Positions 51,851 to 61,400 of a stretch of DNA of 64,000 nucleotides are shown here, piece by piece. Within the stretch, counting starts at the first letter, position 1. Each line of letters begins with the position of its first letter. This DNA comes from Mycobacteriales bacterium (lineage in GTDB: Bacteria > Actinomycetota > Actinomycetes > Mycobacteriales > Mycobacteriaceae). The translations under genes were made by a program, and so were the position numbers. The DNA is taken from contig DUTM01000002.1 in NCBI GenBank assembly GCA_012842085.1, positions 37,884 through 101,883 of the forward strand. Direction: 5' to 3'. The notes below the pieces were generated by a model. That model saw nothing but the letters and a program-made list of their open reading frames with translations, did no database searches and was not told the origin of the DNA.

Positions 51851-53398
51851 TTAGAGGATGGGCACGTGGTGCTTGCGCGGCGGTTCCTGAATCCGCTTAT
51901 CCTCCAGCTGCTGAATGGCTTTCCGCAACACCAGGCGGGTTTCTGCCGGCTCAATAACGGCATCCACGTAGCCACGCTCCGCCGCAATATACGGGGTGGC
52001 CATGAAGGTGTTGTACATGTCGATGAACTGTTGGCGAATCTTCGCGCCCTCTTCCGGGCCAGCCGCCTCAATTTCGCGGCGCTTCAACAGGTCCACGGCA
52101 CCCTCCGCACCCATCACAGCGATGCGGGCGGTGGGCCAAGCAAAGTTCAGGTCGGTGCCCAGGTTCTTGGAGCCCATAACGGCGTAGCCACCGCCGTAGG
52201 CCTTGCGCAGCACCACCGTCACCTTCGGAACACTGGAGCCCACAATGGAGGCCAGGAACTTGGCGCCACGGTGAATAACACCGTTCTTCTCCTCCTCGAA
52301 GCCGGGAAGGAATCCGGGTACGTCCACCACGAACACCACCGGGATGTTGTAGGCGTCGCACATGTTGACGTGGCGGGCAGCCTTCTCGGCACCGCGCGCA
52401 TCTAACGCACCGGACAGCACCTTCGGCTGGTTGGCCACAATACCCACCGGGCGTCCCCCAATACGGGCGAATGCGGTAACTACGTTAGCGCCGTAGCCGG
52501 GGGTGATCTCCAGGACGTCACCGTCGTCGAAGATCTTCACCAGCACATCCATCACGTCGAACGCTTCATTGTCGTTGTCGGGGATGAGGGTGTTGAGGCT
52601 CAAATCGGATTCAGTAATTTCCGGTTCCAAATCCTCGCGACCCCGCGGGGCAGGATCATTGGAGGAGGTGGGCAGGAAGGACAGCAGGCGGCGCACATAG
52701 GCGAAAGCCTCGTACTCGTCTTCGGCCACATAGTTCACGTTGCCGTATTCCATCTGCTTCTCAGCGGAACCCAGTTCCTCCATGGTGATGTCCTCGCCGG
52801 TGACGGAGCGGATAACGTCCGGGCCGGTGACGAACATGTAGGAGTCTTCGGTAGCAACCACAAAGTCGGTGGTGACGGGGGCGTAGACAGCACCGCCGGC
52901 ACATTTGCCAAGCATGATGGAGATCTGGGGCGACAGTCCGGACAGCGGGTACTGGCGGCGACCAATCTCCGAATACATGGCCAGCGAGGTTACCGCGTCT
53001 TGCACGCGGGCACCGCCGGAGTCGTTAATGCCGATGACGGGGCAGCCAATCTTAATGGCCAAGTCCATGGCGGCACACACCTTCTTACCGAAGGCTTCAC
53101 CCACGGAACCACCGAACACGGTGTTGTCGTGGGCGTACACCACTACTGGTCGGCCATCAATGGTGCCGTGGCCGGTGACGACACCGTCACCGAACGGGTT
53201 GTTGGGGTCGCCGGGCATCTTGGCGAAGCGTCCCATCTCGACGAAGCTGTCTTTGTCGAGGAGGCTGTCGATGCGTTGGCGGGGGGTGGTACGGCCAAGA
53301 GCGGCGCGCTTGGCTTTGGAGCGTTCACTGCCGGGGTCTTCCGACTGCTCCATCTTGGCTTGCAGGTCCGCCAGCTTTTCAGCGGTCGTCATGCTCAC
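51851..53398 (-). CDS. accD4: Acyl-CoA carboxylase carboxyltransferase beta subunit AccD4
   Basis: A 515-residue carboxyltransferase that carboxylates the C24-26 acyl-CoA (shorter in short-chain mycolate makers) used as extender by Pks13. I chose GTG 53398 because AAAGGA lies eight bases upstream; ATG 53392 and 53422 are alternatives. The crotonase-like halves show VVTGHGTIDGRPVVVYAHDNTVFGGS, INDSGGARVQDAV, GKCAGGAVYAPVTTDFV, FVVDVPGFLPG and RKAYGGGYAVMGSK. It is transcribed convergently with embB and separated from pks13 by five other genes, unlike the fadD32-pks13-accD4 order of M. tuberculosis. Confidence 0.92.
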   Translation of the reverse strand: MSMTTAEKLADLQAKMEQSEDPGSERSKAKRAALGRTTPRQRIDSLLDKDSFVEMGRFAKMPGDPNNPFGDGVVTGHGTIDGRPVVVYAHDNTVFGGSVGEAFGKKVCAAMDLAIKIGCPVIGINDSGGARVQDAVTSLAMYSEIGRRQYPLSGLSPQISIMLGKCAGGAVYAPVTTDFVVATEDSYMFVTGPDVIRSVTGEDITMEELGSAEKQMEYGNVNYVAEDEYEAFAYVRRLLSFLPTSSNDPAPRGREDLEPEITESDLSLNTLIPDNDNEAFDVMDVLVKIFDDGDVLEITPGYGANVVTAFARIGGRPVGIVANQPKVLSGALDARGAEKAARHVNMCDAYNIPVVFVVDVPGFLPGFEEEKNGVIHRGAKFLASIVGSSVPKVTVVLRKAYGGGYAVMGSKNLGTDLNFAWPTARIAVMGAEGAVDLLKRREIEAAGPEEGAKIRQQFIDMYNTFMATPYIAAERGYVDAVIEPAETRLVLRKAIQQLEDKRIQEPPRKHHVPIL

Positions 53399-53512
53399 AG
53401 TTGCTGTCCTTTCTGAGTGCATAACTTAGCGTCGGCGTGCAATACGTCGAGGTTACTTGCTCTAGTGTAGTCGAGCAGGCCCGTTCACTGTAGTTGAGTG
53501 CCTAACCAGCTG

Positions 53513-54445
53513 CTACTTAAGCGCCGAGTTGATGAGTTTTACTGCCCAATCCAGGATCCAGCGGGTGGCCGTGGAGCCCGGAATGACGTTCTTGTTGGTG
53601 TCGTATTTGGCGTGGATGGGGTTGTTGGACAGGAAGTTTTGGCCCTTTTGGATAAGCGACACCGGGTTTTTGGAGGCGTTGCAGATGACGTCCCGGCTGT
53701 CGCACAGCTGGTAGGTGACGTCATTTAGGGTGCCGAACCCGCCCTTGCGGGAACCCTTCATGGTGGCGTCTGCACCGGAGAGGAACCCGATACTGGATCC
53801 CACAATCCCCAGCGCCAACTCCAGGCCTTCCCCGTTCAACGGTTCGCCCGGGTTGATGCCCTGTCCTTTTTCGCGGCGACCATCCGCCACGAGGGCCACC
53901 CCCAGCACGTTCTTGGCGGCGATGGGGCCGCGGCCGTTGCCAATGTCGGAGGCGACGTCACCCGCAATAACTGCGCCTTGGGAAAATCCGGTGAGGATGA
54001 ACTTGGTGGCGGGGCAGCGGCCAAAGGTGCGGGACAGTTCCTCTTTCATGCGCTCGTTGCCCTGCTCGCGGGATTTGTTGTAGCTGGTTTCCAGCGGGGC
54101 CTGCGGGTTGCGGAACTCGGCAACGTAGGGGACGGTGTAGACCTTCACCTTGTCGGAGTTGAAGCGGCGCTGCAGCGGTTGCGTTACGTTCAACAGCAGT
54201 GCGTTCTCGTTGGCGCGGGGGTGAATGGGGTCGTCATCCGCATTGGATTCCCACGTGCCGGGGACAGCCACCACTTCCACATCGGGGCAGCCCGGAGGGT
54301 TGACGGCGCCGGGTTCCTCCTCCTCGTAGCGGCTGCTCACCACATTCCAGAGAAGAGCAACAACTAACACCAGAACGGCCAGGATGGCAATAGCCACGAC
54401 AATGCCGCGGCCTTTCTTTTTGCCTCCGTTACTTTTACCCCACAT
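53513..54445 (-). CDS. Cutinase-like envelope hydrolase (Culp6/Rv3802c-like)
   Basis: A 310-residue cutinase-family alpha/beta hydrolase with a single N-terminal anchor (about residues 13-34). The nucleophile elbow is TGFSQGA (near residues 154-160); DVICN with the paired Cys and the His in NPIHAKYDTNK complete the triad. PGCPDVEVVAVPGTWE is the typical start of the mature domain. Rv3802c, in the same gene cluster in M. tuberculosis, is a phospholipase/thioesterase needed for growth and mycolate regulation. AAGGA lies just upstream of ATG 54445. Confidence 0.9.
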   Translation of the reverse strand: MWGKSNGGKKKGRGIVVAIAILAVLVLVVALLWNVVSSRYEEEEPGAVNPPGCPDVEVVAVPGTWESNADDDPIHPRANENALLLNVTQPLQRRFNSDKVKVYTVPYVAEFRNPQAPLETSYNKSREQGNERMKEELSRTFGRCPATKFILTGFSQGAVIAGDVASDIGNGRGPIAAKNVLGVALVADGRREKGQGINPGEPLNGEGLELALGIVGSSIGFLSGADATMKGSRKGGFGTLNDVTYQLCDSRDVICNASKNPVSLIQKGQNFLSNNPIHAKYDTNKNVIPGSTATRWILDWAVKLINSALK

Positions 54446-54551
54446 GTTGGGTCCTTCCTGTTCGGCAGCTACCTAGTCGCCGTCTTCCCCTAGTGAAGGC
54501 ACCCAAGTGTCCCCACATACGGCGTCCAAGTAGCTCCGCGGGCGGATTGGT

Positions 54552-55841
54552 CTACGTCTTCTCTTCTAAACGAACAGCCCGGGTCTTCGAGTTCCACACC
54601 AGACGACCATTTTCGAAGTTTTGGGCGCGACCTTCCGGAACATCGTATTCGTCCGAGGTGCACGGTCCCAGCTGCTTCGCCACATCTGGGTTGTTTTTGA
54701 GGTGTGCCCCAATATCTCCATAGGGTTTGCAGTTGGCCGGCTTGGGTGCCGGGGCAGCTTTCTTCTCGGTGGCGCTGCGGGTGTTCTGGGAGTTTTTGCC
54801 ACCGTAGAGGGCGCGTTGGATCTGCGGCAGGGAGTCGTTAAAGTCGTCCTGCCAGTAGCGCCAGGAGTGGGTGCCGGTTTCCCGGAAGTTGGTCGTCATC
54901 TTGACGCCCTGTTTCTTCGCCTCGGCCGCAAACGTCTTGGAGGTGATGTTGGCCATCAGCTCCAACATGTAGGCGGTGTGATCTTCCGGGATGGAGGAGA
55001 TGGCGGAGGGCTTATCGTATTTTCCGGTGTTGCCGGTGCCGGAGGAAATATAGATGCTCTTGCCGCGCAGTGCTTTCGTATTGAGCTTCGGGTCGTGGGC
55101 CTTCCAGTTCTTGTTGTTGTAGGGTCCCCACATCATTTCGGCACTGTAGTTCGGCTTGACCTCTTTCATGGCCTTGTCGATAGCTTCCGGCATGCCGTCG
55201 GAGGTGGTGTCCAGGTACCCGGAGTAGGAGCCAACAAAACGGTACAGTTTCGGGTTGCGTTCGGCGAGGGTGACGGCAGCGGTGCCGCCCATGGAGAGGC
55301 CAGCAATGCCCGCGACATCATTGGCACGCCAGGAGCGCCGCAGCAGGTCGGGAAGTTCCTTGGTGAGGAACGTCTCCCACTGCATGGCGTTCTTCTTTTC
55401 GGGAGATTTCTGCCAGTTGGTGTAGAAGGAGGAGGCGCCGCCAATGGGTAGCGCAATAATCATTTGCGACTTGGCGGTCTTCTTAATGATGTTGGTGTAT
55501 TTGATCCAGCCGGTGTAGTTGGTGGCGGCGCGCATACCGTCCAGCATGTAGAGCACCGGGAATCTTTCGTTCTTGCGCTGCTTGAAGTTGGGTGGGAGCA
55601 GCAGCTGCACTTGGCGGCCGCATTCCATGGCAGGGCTTTTAATCCAGATGGAGACGTGTCGGTCGGAGTGCCATTTGGTTTTGGAGATACTGGCTCGTGG
55701 GTTGGCGTCGGCAAACACTCCTGCCATGGGTCCAATATTGGCAGCACCCAGCGATGGCACCACCACTGCGGGGGTGGTGACCAGAGCTGCAGCTAGGACG
55801 ATCGCGAGAGTGGATCGTGCCGAGCGACGGTTGCGTGACAT
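54552..55841 (-). CDS. Mycolyltransferase with C-terminal LGFP-like repeat
   Basis: A 429-residue Ag85-family enzyme with signal peptide (residues 1-33). The catalytic domain has LLPPNFKQR, LYMLDGMRA, PIGGASSFYTNW, WETFLTKELP, the elbow GLSMGGTAAV (Ser near 185), Glu in SIPEDHTA-type region and TGTHSWRYWQDD with the catalytic His. After about residue 345 comes a Lys/Ala/Pro linker and an extra domain (YGDIGAHLKNN ... LGPCTSDEY ... GRAQNFENGRLVWN) that fits one LGFP repeat, a module that tethers corynebacterial PS1-type mycolyltransferases to the wall. It lies between culp6 and a second mycolyltransferase. Confidence 0.88.
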   Translation of the reverse strand: MSRNRRSARSTLAIVLAAALVTTPAVVVPSLGAANIGPMAGVFADANPRASISKTKWHSDRHVSIWIKSPAMECGRQVQLLLPPNFKQRKNERFPVLYMLDGMRAATNYTGWIKYTNIIKKTAKSQMIIALPIGGASSFYTNWQKSPEKKNAMQWETFLTKELPDLLRRSWRANDVAGIAGLSMGGTAAVTLAERNPKLYRFVGSYSGYLDTTSDGMPEAIDKAMKEVKPNYSAEMMWGPYNNKNWKAHDPKLNTKALRGKSIYISSGTGNTGKYDKPSAISSIPEDHTAYMLELMANITSKTFAAEAKKQGVKMTTNFRETGTHSWRYWQDDFNDSLPQIQRALYGGKNSQNTRSATEKKAAPAPKPANCKPYGDIGAHLKNNPDVAKQLGPCTSDEYDVPEGRAQNFENGRLVWNSKTRAVRLEEKT

Positions 55842-55917
55842 AAGTGAAAACCTCTCAACACTGAAAAGAACACAAATGACGCGTGCATGCGCTTATGCAC
55901 ACGGATCCTGCTCCCCC

Positions 55918-56001
55918 TCCGTAGGTTCCCCTCCTACGGATTGATAAGCCGGATAAAATTTTACTTTTACCTCGTGCGGTGCGGCGGGGGTAACCCGCCG
56001 C
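55918..56001. other. Two intergenic hairpins between mycolyltransferase genes
   Basis: TCCGTAGG/CCTACGGA (55918-55925 with 55933-55940) and GCGGCGGG/CCCGCCGC (55981-55988 with 55994-56001). Neither has a clear T-run on the minus strand, so they may be processing or attenuation sites rather than full terminators. Confidence 0.5.
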
Positions 56002-56018
56002 GCCTGTTCAGCCTAACC

Positions 56019-57050
56019 CTAGCCGATGCGTTTCTTCACCAGCGGGTAAGCCATGCGGAGTTGGGCTGCCCAGTACGGCCAGTTGTGGATACCGTTCGAC
56101 ACGAATACGTGGCGGGCCGGAATTCCCAGCTGGTCCAGACGATCCTTCATGAGAATGTGCTGGTGCCGGGCGACGGCTTCCAGACCAAACCCAACGAAGG
56201 TGTTCATCAGTTCTTCTTGGGTACGGGGATCCTCATGCTGTCCGGGCAGTCCGGTACTAGACGACATGAAGAGGGACAGTCCACGCAGCTTCTTGGCGTT
56301 CACGTAGGGGTCGTTGCGAACCCAACGGCGGTCGCTGTAGGGGCCCCACATGTCGGCCAGGTTGTAGTTGCCGGCGTCATTGGCGGCGAACTGGAGGGCG
56401 CGCTGCATGTAGGGGTCGGACACGTTCATGTATCCGGAGAAGCTGAGTGCCTGACGGAAGTAGTTCTTGTTGTACATGGCCAGCACGTAGGCGGCTGAGG
56501 CGGACATGGAGAGTCCACCAATGGAGTTGTTGCCGTAGGAGACACCGAAGCGCCGGTACAAGTACCCGGGGAGTTCCTTAGTGAGGAAGGTTTCCCACTT
56601 GTAGGTGTACTTCTGGTTGTTGGTGCTGGAGGGGCGAATCCAGTCGGTGTAGAAGGAGGTTTCGCCACCGACGGGCATTACCAGGGTGATGTTGGAGTTG
56701 ACGAAGGTGCGGGGTGCTTGTCCGTCACGGGACCAGCCGTTCCAGTCGTTGCGGGCACGCATACCATCCAGCAGGAAGAGGGCGTTTCTGCCGCCGTACT
56801 TGGAGGGCTGAATCTGGACACGGATCTTCCGCTTCATGGCGTCAGACCAGACGTAGCACAGCTGGACCCAGTGTTTGACGGGGTCCCATTTGCATTGACG
56901 AGTCTTCGAGTTGTCGCGGCGTAGTTGGGAGCGATTGTCTGCATGGGCATTGGGGGCAAGAGAGGTGAAACCCAATCCAGCCACAAGTGCCGCTGCAAGG
57001 CTTAGCGTCACGCCTGCGCGGATCCACTTATGTTGCTTCGGTGCACTCAT
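56019..57050 (-). CDS. Mycolyltransferase (Ag85 family)
   Basis: A 343-residue Ag85-type enzyme with a signal peptide (residues 1-37, ending AHA) and no extra C-terminal domain. Visible are LFLLDGMRARNDWNGW, MPVGGETSFYTDW, KWETFLTKELPGYLYRRF, the elbow GGLSMSASAA (Ser nucleophile, with Ala replacing the Gly-Gly seen in the paralogue), the family WGPYSDRRWVRNDPYVNA block and NGIHNWPYWAAQL with the catalytic His. Two Cys near the start of the mature part (RQCKWDP and QLCYVW) may pair. Probably the main wall mycolyltransferase with its neighbour, but specificity is not decided. Confidence 0.9.
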   Translation of the reverse strand: MSAPKQHKWIRAGVTLSLAAALVAGLGFTSLAPNAHADNRSQLRRDNSKTRQCKWDPVKHWVQLCYVWSDAMKRKIRVQIQPSKYGGRNALFLLDGMRARNDWNGWSRDGQAPRTFVNSNITLVMPVGGETSFYTDWIRPSSTNNQKYTYKWETFLTKELPGYLYRRFGVSYGNNSIGGLSMSASAAYVLAMYNKNYFRQALSFSGYMNVSDPYMQRALQFAANDAGNYNLADMWGPYSDRRWVRNDPYVNAKKLRGLSLFMSSSTGLPGQHEDPRTQEELMNTFVGFGLEAVARHQHILMKDRLDQLGIPARHVFVSNGIHNWPYWAAQLRMAYPLVKKRIG

Positions 57051-57261
57051 TTGTTCTGTTCCTTGCGCTCATACTCTGTTTGTACTCTATTTGTCGGTTA
57101 TTGCAGTGTGCCTGTTACATCCGACATGGCAACAGTGTCAGATATCCAGTTTAGCGCTCTCCTAAGTATGCATGCGCAACTGGAGTGAAACACACTTCAC
57201 CCACGAAAGCACTAATCACATTAGTAACAATAGTAACAGTAATTAACAGGAAAAGGGAGTT

Positions 57262-58299
57262 TTAGGCTCCGAAAACATAGACTGCGAAAATAATGCACAC
57301 CAGCCACACCACTGCGATGACTTGCAGTACGTGGTCTTTCAGCGCAATATCTTCCGGTGCGCCCGCATCCCCACGGTCCACATCCACCGCATAGCGCATG
57401 ACGGCGACCGTCCACGGCACCATCGAAATTTCGTACCAGAGCTTCGCCCCACCGGGCACTCCCGCCACCAGTTGTCCTTGCTGGAATGCCCACAAACAGT
57501 AGGAAAGAATCAGGGCTGTTGCGGACATTGTCCAGACAAACCGCAGGTAGGTGCCGGTGTACTGGTTGAGGACGGCACGAATTTCGCGGCCTTCCCGCTC
57601 CGCCAGAATCTTCTCCGCGTAGCGTTTTCCGCTCGCCATGAAGAGCGAACCGAAGGCCATCACCAACAGGAACCACTGGGAGAGCGGCACGTCTGCAGCC
57701 ACACCACCGGCAATCGCACGCAGCAGGAACCCGGATGACACCAGCACAATGTCCAGCACCAGTTGATGTTTCAGACCGAAGCAGTAGCCCAGCTGCAACA
57801 CAATATAAACGGCAATAACTATGGCAAGCGCGTGCCCCGACAGTCCCCAAGCGAAGCCAATCGCCGTCACCATCAGCAACACACCCATCACATAGGCCAG
57901 CCAAATCGGCAGCACTCCGGAGGCGATGGGACGGAACCGCTTCGTGGGGTGGGCTCGGTCGGCTTCCACGTCGCGGGCATCGTTAATGAAGTAGATGGAG
58001 GAGGAAGCCAGGCAGAACGCTACGAAAGCATAGAACGTCTGCAGCAGCACTTCCGGATCCGTAATGACCGCGGCACCGGCAGACACCGGCGCCATCAGCA
58101 CCAGGACGTTTTTGATCCACTGGCGGGGACGCATCGCCTTAATGACGGCGGTGAACACGTTCTTCGGTGGGCGCATCTCCTGGGACTCGGCCACAATGTC
58201 CTGCGCACCCGCAGTTTCCTCAAAGAGAGCCTCGTCGGCGGTATCACTGTTGGCGTTAACGATGGTGCGGGGTTTGCTACTGTTCTTAGACGTCTTCAC
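57262..58299 (-). CDS. UbiA-type decaprenyl-phosphate phosphoribosyltransferase
   Basis: A 345-residue membrane prenyltransferase (Rv3806c-like) that joins decaprenyl phosphate to PRPP, the first committed step toward the arabinose donor completed by DprE1/DprE2. GTG 58299 has AAGGA about nine bases upstream; the frame is open to 58356. MRPRQWIKNVLVLMAPV opens helix 1, FINDARDVEADRAHP is the metal-binding NDxxDxxxD motif, and KRFRPIASG follows; about nine helices. The cytosolic N-terminal extension of about 50 residues is longer than usual. Here the gene is directly downstream of pks13 rather than next to glfT2/aftB. Confidence 0.9.
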   Translation of the reverse strand: MKTSKNSSKPRTIVNANSDTADEALFEETAGAQDIVAESQEMRPPKNVFTAVIKAMRPRQWIKNVLVLMAPVSAGAAVITDPEVLLQTFYAFVAFCLASSSIYFINDARDVEADRAHPTKRFRPIASGVLPIWLAYVMGVLLMVTAIGFAWGLSGHALAIVIAVYIVLQLGYCFGLKHQLVLDIVLVSSGFLLRAIAGGVAADVPLSQWFLLVMAFGSLFMASGKRYAEKILAEREGREIRAVLNQYTGTYLRFVWTMSATALILSYCLWAFQQGQLVAGVPGGAKLWYEISMVPWTVAVMRYAVDVDRGDAGAPEDIALKDHVLQVIAVVWLVCIIFAVYVFGA

Positions 58300-58452
58300 A
58301 GTGTGTCCTTCCTGGGCGCAATGCCCAGTGTGTGCAGCCAGCGGTACGTGGTGCAATTTGAGACTATCCCGAATTGGGGAACTTTTTCTTTACTTGTTAA
58401 CCAAATGCGGGACCGGCTGCCACTTGGAAGCAGCAGCCGGTTCAGCAACGTT

Positions 58453-61400
58453 TTATACCTGGAGTTGGTCGCGTCGGTTCGCGATGTCCCGGGCGATCTT
58501 ACCAACTTCCGGCTGGTCGATGATCGACAGGTGGTCGCCCTTCAGCTGCACCACTGTCAGGTCATTCACGACCTCACCCCAACCACCGTCGGGTTTAATG
58601 TGTGCGAAGTTCGGCTCCAACTCGATGGCGCCGTCGTGCATCCGCTCTGCGCGGTACAGCACGACCGGAACCTGTACTGAAGCCCAATGCTGCAGATCCA
58701 GGTTGGCAAGCATCCGGTTGTCAACGAACGATGCACGCTGGTGCTCCAACACTGCGGTGGACACGCCAGAGTTCTTGAACGCGCCGCTCTTGACAGCCTT
58801 GGAGAACATGGCCAGCATGCCCTCCTCGCCCTTCAGGGTGAGGAGCTTGTGCGGAATCTCGAAGTCGATGCCGTAGGTCTTCTTGATGAAGGCACCGTAG
58901 CGATCCCAGCGGGCGTGCATTTCCTTCTTCGTGTTCGGAATGGGCTCAGCCGGGCCAACGGTGTCAAGCAGCAGGATGCCGGAAACCTCGTCCCCTTGCT
59001 CAACGAGCTGCTTGGCAACCTCGTAGGCGAGGGCGCCACCCAAGGACCAGCCACCCAAGGCATAGGGGCCTTCCGGCTGCAGTTCCTTCATGACCGGAAT
59101 GTATTCGGCGGCACGCTTGTCGATGGCGCCTTCCACACGTTCCATACCGTAGACGGCCATGTCCTCCGGCAGGTCATCCACCAGGGTGGAGTACTGCGCG
59201 GTGGTACCGCCAGCGGGGTGGAACAGGAAGAGGGCCTTCCTATCGGAGCCTTCCTGCGGCTTGCGGAGGGTGCGGACCAGACCGTCAACTTCCTTCTCCA
59301 GGAAGGGGCGCACAATATTGGCCATCTGTTCGATGGTTTCCACGCCCCGCAGCAGGTTCGGGTCCACCTCGGCGCCGGTGCGTGCGGAGAGACGCTCCGC
59401 CAGCTTGGCACGGGTTTCGTTACCGATCTGCGGCAGGCGACGGAGCACGTCACCCGCAGATTCGCCAGTCACATTCAGCCACACGGAGAAAGCGAGACGT
59501 TCGGAGGCGTCACGCGGGGGTACTTCAGCGGTGGGCTTGGCGGGACAATCGGAGCTAGTGTCTCCGTTGTACTTTTCCTGCAACTTCTGGGTGGACAGCT
59601 TGGAGGCTTCCTCATCGGAGAGGCCTTCCGCTTGGGCCTTGCGCACGTTGTCGATGTATTCAGCAACGTCGCCGATGGTGGAGTTGCGGACCACAACCAG
59701 ATCCAGTTCAGGCAGACCGAACTCGTATTGGATGCGGTTCTTAATGCGGATGGCCATCAGCGAGTCGAGGCCCAGGTCCATCAGCGGCAGCTCGGAGGTC
59801 AGATCCTCCGGGTTGTATGCCAGGTTGGAGGCCACGATCTTGGTGAGGCGTTCCAGAATGGTTTCACCGGTGTCCGGATCGTAGAACTCGGCGTCGGTGT
59901 TGTGCTCGGAGAGGATATCCTCGGGGCCGAACTCGTCCGCATCGGGAAGTTCTTCCTCAATGACGGCCACCGCGTCCGGGTCACTGCTCACAACTGCGCG
60001 GGCAATGAGTTCGGATTCCTGCTCCACCTGAGCATAAACCTCAACGTCACCACCCTTGCCGTCGTTGTTGTACTCCAACACAGTGATGTACTTGGCGATA
60101 TCTGGGAGGTCGCTCTTCTCCTGGAGAATGTCCCAGGAGGTGACGACACCGTCATCGCCGAAGCAGTATTCGGCGGCACTGAGCGGCAGCATATCCAGCT
60201 TCTCAACCCCATCGGCCTGCACCTTCCAGATGTGTCCACCGGAGGGGAGGATGATGTGGGCGCCCGGAAGCCGTGAGTCGTTCGCACCGGACAGGCGGGC
60301 GGAAGTCCAGCAAGGCTTGCGGTCGAACTGGGTCCGCGGAACCTCCACGTACTCGCGGGTGAGCGAGAGGTTACGCAGGTTGGCGGAGTGTCCCGCAGCA
60401 GCCAGCTGGGCGATGGCGCGCATGAGCGAGTTGGGCTCGTACTCTTTGCGCTTCAGGGTGTAGAACAGTTTCGCGTTCGGGAGGCCTTCGGCGTAGGTGA
60501 CGGCCGCGACCGAAAGGATAGCGATCGGGTGCGGGGACACTTCCATGAAGGTGGTGTACTCGTCCTTGCACGCCTTGGAAACAGCCTGGGTGAACCACAC
60601 GGGGTGGCGCATACCCTTCGCGAAGTACTGGTAGTCGGTGGGGGCGTCGCCGGCCTGGTAGACGGTCTCCTTGTCGATGGAGGAGTACAGGTTGCAACGC
60701 AGCGGGCGGGCTTCAATGTCGGCGATCTCGCCAATCAGTTCACCCACCAGCGGAGCCACCATGGAGGTGTGGCCGGCGCCATTCACACGCAGCATGCGGG
60801 CAAACTTGCCGTGCTCGTCGGCGTAATCGACGAAGGCCTGCACCTCGGTCTTCTTACCACCCACAGTGATCTGGTTGGGGGCAGCGTAGACGGCAGGCTC
60901 AACGGTGTCGAACTTGCCGGGGTTCTCTTCCTTAACCTGGTTGATCTCGTCTTCGGTGTATTCGACGAGTCCCATGCCCCCTTGCTGGTCTTCGGAGAGG
61001 GTGGATTCACCTTCGCCGAGGAGTCGGGAACGGGCACAGATGACGCGCACTGCGTCTTCCAGACTGAGACCACCGGCCGCGTAGGCGGCAGCAACTTCAC
61101 CCATGGAGTGGCCGACCACAGCAGCGGGGCGGCTTCCGAAGTAGTTGAGGGTGTCGGTGAGGGCGATCTGGATGGCGAAAATACCGTCCTGGGAGGATTC
61201 AGTATCCCAGTTGAGTTCATCGGTCAGAATGATGTCCAGCACGTCAATGTCGGACTCTTCCTTAATGAGCTCGGAGACGTTCTCCAGGGAGGTGGCGAAA
61301 ATGCCGCCGAAGTCTCCCCGGAACTTATCCGCCAGGTAGATGCGCTTACCCATCTTGCGGTGCTGGGCACCGAAGCCGGAGTAAACCCAAACCGCGCCGT

